Shown here piece by piece: positions 43,703 to 52,426 of a DNA stretch of 64,000 bases. Position numbers and translations under genes: made by a program. Location: assembly GCA_963847985.1 (NCBI GenBank), contig CAWKBS010000007.1, positions 218,335 through 282,334 on the forward strand, in the 5' to 3' direction. Positions within the stretch are counted from its first letter, which is position 1. Every line of letters begins with the position of its first letter. The stretch is from JAIBJN01 sp963847985 (GTDB lineage: Bacteria; Actinomycetota; Thermoleophilia; Gaiellales; Gaiellaceae). The notes below the pieces were generated by a model, which ran no database searches, was not told the DNA's origin, and saw only the letters and a list, made by a program, of their open reading frames with translations.

Positions 43703-44788
43703 ATGAACGCAGGTGAGTCGCGGCGCGTTGAGCTGATCTTGCCGATGCGAACGGTGCTGTTGGTCGCTGCGACTCTGGGTGTGCTCGTGGCGTTCGCGGC
43801 GATCGGCGACACCTTCCTGATCGTGTTCATCGGGATCTTCCTGGCGCTCGTGTTCGAGTTCCCCCTGCGGTACCTGATGTCGAAGACGAAGCTGTCGCGC
43901 GGGGCGGGGGCCGCAGTGCTGGTGCTCGGCGCGTTCGCGCTGATGTTGCTAATCGCGCTGCTGTTCCTGGTCCCGCTCGTCGGCGGTGTTCGAGATTTCC
44001 TCCAGGATCTTCCGGCGCTGGTCGAGAAGCTGCGCGCTTCCGACGAGCTCTCCTGGCTGGGCGACAGCGGAGCTGCCGAGAACGTGCAGACGGGCTCGGA
44101 GAAGGTCTCGGCGTCCGTGCCGGACGCGATCGCCGGCGTCATCGGCATCGCGGGCGACTTCTTCTCCGGCTTCCTCGTAACTTTCACGATCATCTTCATC
44201 TGCATGTTCCTGCTCAGCGACATCGCGAACCTGAAGCGGGCGTTGGGGAGCGTGCTCATGCCGGGTGAGGACGAGCGTTGGCTGGGCGTCTGGGAGCGCG
44301 TAACGACCGTGATCTCGCGCTGGGCGATCGGCGTCGTCGTCATCGCCGTGATCGCCGGGACCGTCCAGGGGCTAACGGCGTGGCTGCTCGGGTCGAGCTA
44401 TGCCCTTGGGCTCGCCGTCATCGCAGGGCTGCTCGACATGATCCCGAACATCGGCGCCATCCTCGCCGGGTTCATCCTCGTGCCGGTGCTGTGGGCCGAG
44501 GAAGGGATCACGGCGGCGATCATCATGCTCGTCGTGCTGCTCGTCTATCAGCAGATCGAGAACAACGTGGTGACGCCGAAAGTCCAGGGCGTCGCCGTCA
44601 ACCTCTCGGCGTTCTTCATCATCGTCGCCGTCACCCTGTTCGGTGCGCTGCTGGGGGTTCTCGGTGCGCTCACCGCCGTTCCGCTCGCGGCGGTCATCCA
44701 GATCTTCGTGCAGGAGCTGACGAAAGCCCGCCGGGAGAAGGTGGCGGCGGCCCACGCGGCGCTGGAAGCTGCCCCGAAGCCCGGATAG
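43703..44788 (+). CDS. AI-2E / PerM family membrane protein 2
   Basis: The 361-residue protein has the same organisation as the protein at 36188: N-terminal helix pairs, a periplasmic helical region (about residues 90-150), then LLDMIPNIGAILAGFIL and NNVVTPKVQGVAVNLSAFFI, the family's C-terminal signature. Substrate unknown. The ATG at 43703 is chosen because GGAGGGG lies just upstream; a second in-frame ATG at 43673 overlaps that site. Confidence 0.87.
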   Translation: MNAGESRRVELILPMRTVLLVAATLGVLVAFAAIGDTFLIVFIGIFLALVFEFPLRYLMSKTKLSRGAGAAVLVLGAFALMLLIALLFLVPLVGGVRDFLQDLPALVEKLRASDELSWLGDSGAAENVQTGSEKVSASVPDAIAGVIGIAGDFFSGFLVTFTIIFICMFLLSDIANLKRALGSVLMPGEDERWLGVWERVTTVISRWAIGVVVIAVIAGTVQGLTAWLLGSSYALGLAVIAGLLDMIPNIGAILAGFILVPVLWAEEGITAAIIMLVVLLVYQQIENNVVTPKVQGVAVNLSAFFIIVAVTLFGALLGVLGALTAVPLAAVIQIFVQELTKARREKVAAAHAALEAAPKPG

Positions 44789-45122
44789 CGGACGTCGCGG
44801 GAGTTGCGGCCCTACTCGTTTCCGGCTGGGTGCTTCGCTGTCTTCGCCTGCCGATCTTGCAGTCGCAGCTCGATTGCAGGAGGTCAGAAGATTCCCGCGG
44901 CTCAGCGTGACCTAGAACGCTGCAGAACTCCGGGCCTACGACCCTCGGGAGTGGCCCGAGAAGCTGACCGCGGGGAGCTTTCGGAAGGCCACTAGATCTC
45001 GCCCTCGCCCTCGTAGCTCTCAGCCTTCCGGCGTTGGCTGCGGGCGAGGCCGTTCCGGGATGAATGGCAACCGTCGAGACCCTGCCTAGACTGGATCGCA
45101 AGCGAACAGAAGGAGGGAGCCG
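44789..45122. other. Intergenic region before the cupredoxin gene
   Basis: These 334 bases show no supportable gene or clear palindrome. The last bases hold a strong AGAAGGAGGGAG ribosome site for the gene at 45123. A promoter for that gene is expected here but I cannot place it. Confidence 0.35.
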
Positions 45123-46298
45123 ATGGCATCCCGCTCCACACCCAGCCGGCGACGCGGCGAGAGCGACTCGGGAGCCTTCTACAAGGTCGCTGCCGTCCTC
45201 CTCGGCCTCCTCGTGGGCGTCCTCGCCTTCTTCGGCCTCATGAGCTGGGCGGACGCGCGCGACGCTCGAAACGACGCCAACGCCGCGGTCGCCCAGGTCT
45301 CCGGCCAGTCTGCAGCCGAAGGTCCATCGCTACCTGTAAGCGACGGCCAGGCGGCCGACCACAACACCGCCCTCCCGCTCGACAGCTTCGCAGGCGTCGT
45401 CCCCGACGACGCGGCCGAGCTCGCCCAGGCCCACGAGCCCAAGGAGGCAGTGCTCCCGCCTGTCCCCGAGGGCAACCTGGTCAAGGTGGAGATGACTCTG
45501 AAGGACGTGGTCGTCGAGGTCGCTCCGGGCGTCGAGTACACGACCTGGTCGTTCGACGGGCACGGAGCGCCCGGCCCGATCGTGCACGCCCGCGAGGGCC
45601 AGACGATCGAGATGACGCTCGTGAACGGCGGCACGATCCCACACTCGATCGACTTCCACGCGGCGCGGATCGCGCCCAACGTCGCCTTCGCCGACGTCCC
45701 CGTGGGCGAGTCGTTCACCTTCCGCTTCAAAGCCGACGACCCGGGCGTCTTCATGTACCACTGCGGGACGAAGCCCGTTCTCGCCCATATCGCCAACGGG
45801 ATGTACGGCGCGATCATCGTCGACCCCGCCAAGCCGCTTCCCGAGGTCGACAACGAGTTCGTCCTCGTCGCCAGCGAGTGGTACCTGAGCGGCGACGGGA
45901 TCGCCGAGCCGGCCAGCCTGAACATGGACAAGGCGCGGGCGATGCAGCCCGACTGGACGACCTTCAACGGCTACGCCAACCAGTACGTCGACCATCCCCT
46001 CACGGCGGATCCGGGCGAGACGACCCGCTTCTACGTCGTCGCAGCAGGCCCGACGCTCGACACCAACTTCCACGTCGTCGGGGCAATCCTCGACCGCGCT
46101 TGGGAGAACGCCAACGTCGCCGACCCGCCGCAGACGAATGTGCAGACGGTGATCGTCCCGGCGGGCGGAGGAGGCATCTTCGACGTCACGATCGACGATC
46201 CAGGGAGCTACCCCTTCCTCAGCCACGCCTTCACGCACGTCGACCTGGGGCAGGTCGGGCTGCTGAACGTCGGAAACGTCGAGGAGGGCGAAAGCTAG
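45123..46298 (+). CDS. Membrane-anchored two-domain multicopper oxidase / NirK-like protein
   Basis: The 391-residue protein has an N-terminal membrane anchor (about residues 20-42), a linker and two cupredoxin domains. The motif TIPHSIDFHAARI supplies His ligands, and GVFMYHCGTKPVLAHIANGMYGAII gives the Cys-His-Met set of a type 1 copper site with flanking His. The second domain ends PFLSHAFTHVDLGQVGLL. This arrangement matches copper nitrite reductase-like and two-domain laccase-like proteins. Nitrite reduction is possible but no other denitrification gene is nearby, so a general copper oxidase role is equally likely. It is convergent with the phosphatase fusion gene. Confidence 0.82.
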   Translation: MASRSTPSRRRGESDSGAFYKVAAVLLGLLVGVLAFFGLMSWADARDARNDANAAVAQVSGQSAAEGPSLPVSDGQAADHNTALPLDSFAGVVPDDAAELAQAHEPKEAVLPPVPEGNLVKVEMTLKDVVVEVAPGVEYTTWSFDGHGAPGPIVHAREGQTIEMTLVNGGTIPHSIDFHAARIAPNVAFADVPVGESFTFRFKADDPGVFMYHCGTKPVLAHIANGMYGAIIVDPAKPLPEVDNEFVLVASEWYLSGDGIAEPASLNMDKARAMQPDWTTFNGYANQYVDHPLTADPGETTRFYVVAAGPTLDTNFHVVGAILDRAWENANVADPPQTNVQTVIVPAGGGGIFDVTIDDPGSYPFLSHAFTHVDLGQVGLLNVGNVEEGES

Positions 46299-46311
46299 CG
46301 CCCCCTCGGGT

Positions 46312-48324
46312 CTAGCGCGTAGCGCTTACAACCTGGTTGGTCGCACCGGCCTCGAGCCCTTGCCGCCAGCCCACGAGGATGCCGTGCACGCTCGCGGCGC
46401 CGAGGATCGGCCCCTCCGGTACCTCCAGATGCGCCGGGTGGAGGATGAACGGACGCGTTTGCAGCCCGCCGATGCCGCCGTGGAACGAGATCAGCTCCTC
46501 GAAGGCGCAGCCCTCTCCGAGCACGGGGTCGTAGAAGCTGCCGACCATGATGTCGGCGACGTGCTCGAAACCGTCGGTGCGCAGCAGGTGTTGGGGCGCG
46601 GTGGGCGAGAACGGCGCGAGCGGGTCCTCCCCGTCGGCACGGCCCTCCGCGAGGTAATGAACGCCGTTGGCGCCGAGCGCGACCGCCCCGTGCTCGGACG
46701 AGCGCAGGAGCAGCCAGCCGACGTGAGGATGTGAGCGGAGAGCGGGCAGAAGCTTCGGGTGCCGCGCCTCGATCTCTTCGAGCGTCAGCCGGCGGCGCTC
46801 TTCCATGAGATAGATGAGACCGAGGTTGCCCGAGCCGAGCACGACGACGTCACGGTCGGAGACGTCGTTCTTGGGACGCTTGGCCTCCTTTCCGGTCGCC
46901 TCGCCGAAGGCGTTGCCGACCATGGAGCTCTGCTCGTCCCCTCCGGCAATTCCCTCGACGTCGCCCTGTGCGAGCGAGCGCTCGACCAGCTCGTCGAGGC
47001 CGTACCCGTTGCGCTGCTTGAAGGTCGCGCCCTGCGTCTGGCCGTGGTCGGAGAGGACCACGATCTCGTACGGCCGGGGCGCGTAGCGGCAGGCGCGCTC
47101 GATCTGGGCGAAGTGGTCGTCGAGCTTGCGCAGGGCCTCGAGGGTGTCGGGTCGCTCGAGCCCCGAGTGGTGCGCGACCTCGTCGTAGCTCGAGAACGTG
47201 GCGTAGACCGCCGGCCGCCCGCGCATCAAGTCGGTGAGGACGCCCGAGACGATCAGGTCGCGGACGAAGACGCAGAGAGCTGCCCTCATCAACGGGTAGA
47301 TCCCGCCCCGGTGGCCGCGCGGCTGCACGTCCCGGCGGATCGCACGCGCGGCCGCCGTCCACTCGAGGATGACCTCCCAGCCGAAGAGGACGAGCGTCCG
47401 GGTCGCGTTGTCGCCGTTGGCGAAGAACGCCCGATAGCCCGGATTGGACTTCTTCTCCGCCTCCATCCGGCTGACGGTGAGGATCACGTCGTCCGCCTCG
47501 CCGGAGAGGAGGTTCCCTCGGCTCGCACCGCCGTTCATCAGCAGGCCGATGCCGGTCGCGCGGCGCCGCTCGATCTCCGCGCAATCCGGGGGCGCCGAAC
47601 ACGTCATCAGCGTCGCGGTCTCCTTCTCCACCCAGCGGAAGGCCGAGATGTCCTCGTTCGATCCCAGCAGGATCCCTGCCTGGCTCGCGCCTGTCTGCGA
47701 CGAGAGGTCGGTCTCCCACTCCGCCAAGCCGTGCGTGCCGTTGGCCAGCCAGCGGGCCATGGTCGGAGCGTTGCCGTCGCGCATCGCCCGTCGCAGCACG
47801 GGGAGCGCGAGCCCGTCGATCTCCAGGAAGATGATGCCCGGGACGTCGGTGCTGGCGATGATGCCCTGCCGGCTCGCGATCCGCTGCGCGACGCGAATCG
47901 ACGACGTGTCGTCGAAGCCGAGGATCACGGTCAAGATGACGCTGACGGCGGCGACCACGAGCGCCGCGAGCAGGGCCCACCCGAAGTTGTCGACCCTGAG
48001 GATCCCGTCGGTCACGTCGGCGGCGATGAGAAGAATGAAGGCGTCCGCGATCAGGACGAGCAGGAAGCCGAAAACGAGCGTCAGCGGCAACCGCAGCGCG
48101 GCGATCAGGGGCGGGATGACAGCGTTCAGCGCGGCGACGATCACCGCGATGAGTAGCGCACCCCAGAAATCGTCGATGTGGACGCCGGGGAGGAGCGCGG
48201 CCGCCACCATCAAGGCGATGCCCGTGGCAATCCACGACATAAGGAGGGGGAAGAGCCGCAAGCGGGGACGCTCGGGCTTCCGGGCTGTCGACTGACCGTA
48301 CGCCGGCTCGGGACCGCTAGACAT
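46312..48324 (-). CDS. Phage-holin-like membrane domain fused to an alkaline phosphatase-superfamily domain
   Basis: The 670-residue protein has about four membrane helices in residues 25-145 (PLLMSWIATGIALMVAAALL, FGFLLVLIADAFILL), resembling the phage_holin_4_2 family. It continues as an alkaline phosphatase/phosphodiesterase-type domain (IIFLEIDGLALPVLRRAM, YEIVVLSDHGQTQG, late FHGGIGG). The Asp/His pattern suggests metal-dependent hydrolysis of a phosphate or phosphonate ester outside the membrane, perhaps of a lipid or wall polymer. The ATG at 48324 overlaps the upstream LPG-synthase-type gene by 8 bases, so the two act together. The substrate is unknown. Confidence 0.82.
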   Translation of the reverse strand: MSSGPEPAYGQSTARKPERPRLRLFPLLMSWIATGIALMVAAALLPGVHIDDFWGALLIAVIVAALNAVIPPLIAALRLPLTLVFGFLLVLIADAFILLIAADVTDGILRVDNFGWALLAALVVAAVSVILTVILGFDDTSSIRVAQRIASRQGIIASTDVPGIIFLEIDGLALPVLRRAMRDGNAPTMARWLANGTHGLAEWETDLSSQTGASQAGILLGSNEDISAFRWVEKETATLMTCSAPPDCAEIERRRATGIGLLMNGGASRGNLLSGEADDVILTVSRMEAEKKSNPGYRAFFANGDNATRTLVLFGWEVILEWTAAARAIRRDVQPRGHRGGIYPLMRAALCVFVRDLIVSGVLTDLMRGRPAVYATFSSYDEVAHHSGLERPDTLEALRKLDDHFAQIERACRYAPRPYEIVVLSDHGQTQGATFKQRNGYGLDELVERSLAQGDVEGIAGGDEQSSMVGNAFGEATGKEAKRPKNDVSDRDVVVLGSGNLGLIYLMEERRRLTLEEIEARHPKLLPALRSHPHVGWLLLRSSEHGAVALGANGVHYLAEGRADGEDPLAPFSPTAPQHLLRTDGFEHVADIMVGSFYDPVLGEGCAFEELISFHGGIGGLQTRPFILHPAHLEVPEGPILGAASVHGILVGWRQGLEAGATNQVVSATR

Positions 48325-49522
48325 CGAGCTTTCCTTCCTCGGGAGTGGGTGGAGACGCGCTCTCGGTGGGCTTGTCGTCGGGGCGGCGACGGAACCGGCC
48401 TTGCCCGGACTCCTCACGCGCCGCTTTCTTCTCCGCCTTCTTCTCGGCGCGGTCGGCCTTCTGTTCGGCCACCTTGACCTTCGCGTCCACATACGACTGC
48501 GTGACGAGCAGCTTGCCGCCTGTCCAACCGAACACCGAGACGACGAGGACGAGCGCAACGAGGACGTTCCACGCCGTCGTGATCAGCTGCTGGGCGGTCG
48601 AGTAGTCGACGGCGGTGCTCCTCGCCACGTCGCAGCAGGTGTCGAGCGCGAGCGCGTTCGTCGCCTGCGTGATGCCGACCGAGCCGGGCGTGAACGACAC
48701 GGTGTTCGCGAGGGAGCCCGAGCCCGTCACCCACATGATCGACTCGAACGTGACCGGGATCGCGAAGGCCGCCAGGAAGATCCCGATCACGGCGAGCTTG
48801 CAGAGCCAGGAAAGGAGCGACGGGAGAAACGCGTTCGTGAAGTACTCCCTCGGGCGGGAAAGGATCACCCCTCCCTGCTTCGCCTTCAGCCAGAGCTTCT
48901 TCACCTGCTTCCAGAAGATGCGACCGAGCAGCACGATCAAGAAGAAGGCGCCGACGGCGATCCCTACCGTCGCCACGGGGTGCTCGGAGATGTTCCCGAG
49001 GTTCGCGTCGAACGAGCCTGGCACGGACAGGAACAGGTACAGGTAGACGAACGTGCCAGCGATCGTGAAGAAGATCTTCTGGACGAGATAGGCGGCGAGC
49101 GCGCCGGGGAACGTGCAGGCCGGGATGATGGCAACGAACATGAGCAGCGTCGCGAACGTGCCGATGTTCGCGGGCAGGAAGTTGTTCATCGCAACACCGG
49201 CGGCGTAGGCGGTCACGATCGGCCAGAGCTCGACCTGGCCCGGATACGCGGCGCGCAGGATGCCGTAGTACGAAAGCCCGGCAAAGAACGTCTGGGCCGT
49301 CTGGAACGCGAGCGCCGCGACGATGTAGCCGGCCGGGACCGCCTTGATCTGCTCCCAGAGATCCTGGAGCCAGCCGATGACGTCGATTCCGAGCAGGTTC
49401 AGGACGACGACGGCCAGCGCAATGCCGACCAGCCACCCGCCGACCTTGACCAGGCGTCTCTTGCGGGACGGGTCGTGGAACGGATGGACGGGCGAGGGCT
49501 GAGCGGCCGCTGCCTCGCTCAT
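48317..49522 (-). CDS. Lysylphosphatidylglycerol synthase TM-region family (UPF0104) membrane protein
   Basis: The 401-residue protein has about eight helices and the family motifs NNFLPANIGTFATLLMF near residue 110 and a late FTPGSVGITQATNALAL, matching the LPG synthase transmembrane (flippase-like) family. The C-terminal tail is a charged helix rich in Lys, Ala and Glu. No aminoacyl transferase domain is present, so it may flip a lipid rather than make lysyl-PG. The ATG at 49522 starts just before conserved sequence; a TTG at 49564 is less likely. It is coupled to the phosphatase fusion by an 8-base overlap. Confidence 0.82.
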   Translation of the reverse strand: MSEAAAAQPSPVHPFHDPSRKRRLVKVGGWLVGIALAVVVLNLLGIDVIGWLQDLWEQIKAVPAGYIVAALAFQTAQTFFAGLSYYGILRAAYPGQVELWPIVTAYAAGVAMNNFLPANIGTFATLLMFVAIIPACTFPGALAAYLVQKIFFTIAGTFVYLYLFLSVPGSFDANLGNISEHPVATVGIAVGAFFLIVLLGRIFWKQVKKLWLKAKQGGVILSRPREYFTNAFLPSLLSWLCKLAVIGIFLAAFAIPVTFESIMWVTGSGSLANTVSFTPGSVGITQATNALALDTCCDVARSTAVDYSTAQQLITTAWNVLVALVLVVSVFGWTGGKLLVTQSYVDAKVKVAEQKADRAEKKAEKKAAREESGQGRFRRRPDDKPTESASPPTPEEGKLDV

Positions 49523-49829
49523 CGAGACACCACTCGCCTGCGCCCGCTCGACTGTCGCCGGCAAAGGCCGATGGGGATGGTTCCGTGTCTCTCGCTCACG
49601 ATTCGCTCCGATCGTCGCCGCCGGCCCCCGCCGTCACATCATCCAATCTGTGTGAATCTGGTGGCGCCGCCACCGGGAGGTTGACACAGCTGCCGGATTC
49701 GCCCAAATGGCGCGATGCCCTTGTCGCGCTGGACGCGACAGCCCGTCCGAGAGAAGTCGTCCGGCGGCAGGCCGCGGAAACGGGCAGAGTTGAGACCGGC
49801 TAAACACGTCGACGCCCGGAGGGGATCGT
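49523..49829 (+). other. Divergent intergenic region before the ECF sigma gene
   Basis: These 307 bases separate the LPG-synthase-type gene from the plus-strand sigma gene. A small inverted repeat GGTGGC-GCC-GCCACC lies near 49661-49675, followed by TTGACA at 49680-49685, a possible -35 element for the sigma factor gene; I see no convincing -10. No other gene is supported. Confidence 0.35.
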
Positions 49830-50339
49830 TTGGGTGTGTGGCGGCGTTCTCGGACCGATGAGAAGCTGGAGGCGATCGAGGTCGTGTACCGCGAGCGGCT
49901 GCGGTCGTTCGTCCGGCTCGCGACCGCGATCACGGGCGACGAGCAGGTAGCTCTCGACGCCGTCCACGACGGCTTCGTCCGGGCGGTGCGCTACCGCAGC
50001 CGGCTGCGGGACACTGAATCGGCCCCGGGCTGGGTCTGCCGGATCGTCCTGAACGAAGCGAAGAGGCGCTCCACGGTCGAGGGCCGGTACGTGCCGGCGC
50101 CGGCCGAAATGGCCGAGGAATCGGCGAGCATGAACGGGCATTCGGAGCCCGGCGCCGTCGCGGCCGCGCTCGCCTCCCTCCCGGAGCGCCAGCGGCTGGC
50201 CCTCTTCCTCCGCTACTACGCCGACCTGGACTACGCGGGAATCGCCGAGGCCCTGGGGATCGCGCGCGGAACCGTGTCCGCGACCCTGCACGCCGCCCGC
50301 GCGAACCTGCAGACGAAGCTCGAGGAGGTCAAGGCATGA
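49830..50339 (+). CDS. ECF-type RNA polymerase sigma factor
   Basis: The 169-residue protein has sigma region 2 (VVYRERLRSFVRLATAITGD, VHDGFVRAVRYRSRL) and region 4 (SLPERQRLALFLRYYADLDYAGIAEALGIARGTV), the two-domain ECF layout close to the SigE/SigM-type group. It would direct RNA polymerase to a small stress regulon. The TTG start is chosen because GGAGG lies 7 bases upstream; a GTG at 49836 is the alternative. The stop overlaps the next gene's start as ATGA, the usual pairing with a membrane regulator. Confidence 0.88.
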   Translation: MGVWRRSRTDEKLEAIEVVYRERLRSFVRLATAITGDEQVALDAVHDGFVRAVRYRSRLRDTESAPGWVCRIVLNEAKRRSTVEGRYVPAPAEMAEESASMNGHSEPGAVAAALASLPERQRLALFLRYYADLDYAGIAEALGIARGTVSATLHAARANLQTKLEEVKA

Positions 50340-51445
50340 CCGACGTTGCCGAGGTGCTCGACAGGATCGCCCCGCCCTACGACGGCGCGGGCGACTGGGA
50401 CCGCGTCCTGCGCGACGCCGGGCTCGACCGGCGGTCGCGCCGGCTGCCGCTGCGCCTGGCGGCCGCCGTCGCGGTCGTGGCGGCAGCGGCCGCCCTCGTC
50501 GCGCTCTGGCCCTCCGGGACCGGTCCGACCGTGGTCGACCGCGCGCTGGCGGCGACCGGCGGCGGCCCGGTGCTCCACCTCGTCTACGAGAGCGACCTCG
50601 AGCACACCCTCGTCGACCTCGAGACCGGCGAGCGGACCGAGGTCACCGCGGAGCAGGAGGTCTGGTTCGATCCGGAGGCCGGCCTGCGCGAGACGCAGCG
50701 CTTCGAGGGCGTCGTCCAGTTCGACGTCTCCCTGACTGGCGACGAGGTCTCCGAGCACGCGAGCACGCTCTACACGAGCCTGGGCGCCGGCTACCGCGAG
50801 GCGCTCGAGTCGGGCCAGGCCGAGGTCCTGGGCGAGGACGTGGTCGAGGGAACGCCGGTCTACTGGATCAAGATCGGGCCGAACAACCACGACGTCGCGG
50901 TATCGCGCGAGACGTTCGAGCCGGCGTTCATCCGCGTCGCCCAGCACGGGGAGACGCGAGCTCACCCGGATCGTCGCCTACGACACCGTGGCAGCGGGAT
51001 CGGCGCCGCTGGAGGTCACCGACGCCCGAGACGCTGCCCAGCCAGGTGGGCAGCTACGGCGCCGACGTCGAGCTCGCCGACGCGGCGGCGCTCCTCGGCC
51101 GCGCGCCCGGTCTGGGCCGGGCCCGACGTCCACGGCTTCCCGCTCGACTCCGTCCGGGAGCTGCGCCTGCCGACGCCCGACGGCGAGGTCGACGGGGCTC
51201 AGCCTGGCGTACGGATCGACCGACGGCGTGCCGCACGCGGAGATCTCGCAGGCGGCGAGCCCGTCGACACGCTGACGATGCTCGCCGGCGTCCGCGGCTA
51301 CGAGCCGCCCGAGGGCACCGTGCTCCTCTCGGGCACGATGGCCCTGCTCCGGTCGAACGGCCTGGTCGTGACCGTCCACGCTCCCGACGAGGAGATGGCA
51401 ATCGCGATCGCACGCGAGCTGCGACCGTACAGCGCCCAAGGCTAG
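50336..51445 (+). CDS. Membrane protein partnered with the ECF sigma factor, multiple frameshifts
   Basis: The first 200 residues carry a short cytoplasmic N-terminus, one membrane helix (about residues 39-58) and an extracellular part similar to anti-sigma or lipoprotein-sorting-type proteins (VWFDPEAGLRETQRF). The frame stays open to 51445, but residues about 206-310 look like out-of-frame translation. Plausible protein appears in other frames (ELTRIVAYDTV, then VGSYGADVELADAAALLG, then LSLAYGSTDGVPHAEIS). Four one-base insertions near 50957, 51027, 51108 and 51196 and one deletion near 51258 join everything into one chain; the net change of three keeps the total a multiple of three. Regulation of the upstream sigma factor is inferred from the 4-base overlap. 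Confidence 0.65.
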   Translation: MTDVAEVLDRIAPPYDGAGDWDRVLRDAGLDRRSRRLPLRLAAAVAVVAAAAALVALWPSGTGPTVVDRALAATGGGPVLHLVYESDLEHTLVDLETGERTEVTAEQEVWFDPEAGLRETQRFEGVVQFDVSLTGDEVSEHASTLYTSLGAGYREALESGQAEVLGEDVVEGTPVYWIKIGPNNHDVAVSRETFEPAFIRVAQHGETRAHPDRRLRHRGSGIGAAGGHRRPRRCPARWAATAPTSSSPTRRRSSAARPVWAGPDVHGFPLDSVRELRLPTPDGEVDGAQPGVRIDRRRAARGDLAGGEPVDTLTMLAGVRGYEPPEGTVLLSGTMALLRSNGLVVTVHAPDEEMAIAIARELRPYSAQG

Positions 51446-51483
51446 GCTCGAAGCGACCCCGGCGATCGCTGCCCGGGCCGGCA

Positions 51484-51891
51484 CTACCCCGCTTCCTGCG
51501 TGAGCCCGATCAGGTTGCCGTCCGGCGCTCTGAGAACCGCGAGCCGGCCGCCCGGGACGTCGACGATGCCGGTCGCCGGGTCGCCGTTCGTCACCTCGGC
51601 CGTGCCGAGCTCGGCGAGCGAGCCGTCCGCGATCTCGCCCAGCGGGGTCGCTCCTCGGGCCACGAGCGCCCGCTGGGAAGCTTCCACGTCGTCGACCTTC
51701 CAGAACACGAGGGGATGGTCGACCCAGGGAAGTGCCGTCAGTCCTACCTCGATGCCGTCGCCGCTGAAGACGGCGAAGTCCTCGCCGACGAAAGCCGGCT
51801 CCTGCCCCAGCATCGCCGTCCAGGCCGTCACTCCGGCGTCGAGGTCGCGCGCCGGGAAGACGACGTTTCCGAAGCCCTTCACCTCTCCCAT
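51484..51891 (-). CDS. VOC (glyoxalase/bleomycin-resistance fold) protein
   Basis: The 135-residue protein has the vicinal-oxygen-chelate pattern: GNVVFPARDLDAGVTAWTAML at the start, a central HPLVFWKVDDVEASQRALVARGA and a final VPGGRLAVLRAPDGNLIGL. VOC proteins include dioxygenases, glyoxalases and drug-binding proteins; the metal ligands are not clear enough to choose. It lies on the minus strand, convergent with the sigma-partner gene. A second VOC gene is just upstream. Confidence 0.8.
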   Translation of the reverse strand: MGEVKGFGNVVFPARDLDAGVTAWTAMLGQEPAFVGEDFAVFSGDGIEVGLTALPWVDHPLVFWKVDDVEASQRALVARGATPLGEIADGSLAELGTAEVTNGDPATGIVDVPGGRLAVLRAPDGNLIGLTQEAG

Positions 51892-51970
51892 CCACAGCTC
51901 CTCTCACGGTCGGCTTGGCGGACGACTGCATGCTGCCAACTCCGCCGTGCGGATGCCTACCACTCGACCG

Positions 51971-52354
51971 CTAGTCGACCTCGAGCACCGAAAGGACGTG
52001 CCCGGCCGGGTCCTTGAACCAGGCAATCGCCGGCGGGCCCGAATCGCCTCTGAAGATTCCCCGCTCGTCCGTCTTGAGATCGGGCAGGTCGTACTGCTCC
52101 ATGCTGACGCCCCTCGCGTTGAGCTCGTCCACGGCGGCCTCGACGTCCTCCACCGGGAAGTTGAGCACCGTGTGCGTCGGCGCCGTGTAGTTGCTCGAGG
52201 GATAGACGAACACCGGGGTGCTCCCGGCGATGCGCAGCTCGAGCCCCTCCTCCCGCTCGACGACATCGAGCCCGAGCGTCTCACCGTAGAACTGCTTGGC
52301 CTGCTGGAGATCGTCGACCGAGAAGCTGCTGAACGCCTTCGTGTCCTTGAACAT
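51971..52354 (-). CDS. VOC family protein
   Basis: The 127-residue protein begins KAFSSFSVDDLQQAKQFYGE, contains THTVLNFPVEDVEAAVDELNARGV and ends FKDPAGHVLSVLEVD, with His and Glu at the positions of a typical VOC metal site. The substrate is unknown; members of this subgroup are often annotated as glyoxalase or PhnB-like. It lies 79 bases before the other VOC gene and 72 after the ABC exporter stop, all on the minus strand. Confidence 0.82.
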   Translation of the reverse strand: MFKDTKAFSSFSVDDLQQAKQFYGETLGLDVVEREEGLELRIAGSTPVFVYPSSNYTAPTHTVLNFPVEDVEAAVDELNARGVSMEQYDLPDLKTDERGIFRGDSGPPAIAWFKDPAGHVLSVLEVD

Positions 52355-52426
52355 GTGCCACCGCCTTGGTCCGGTTGCCGGGCTTCAGTTGAGACCCGCC
52401 CCGTCCCGGGAACTCATCGCCGGGGT

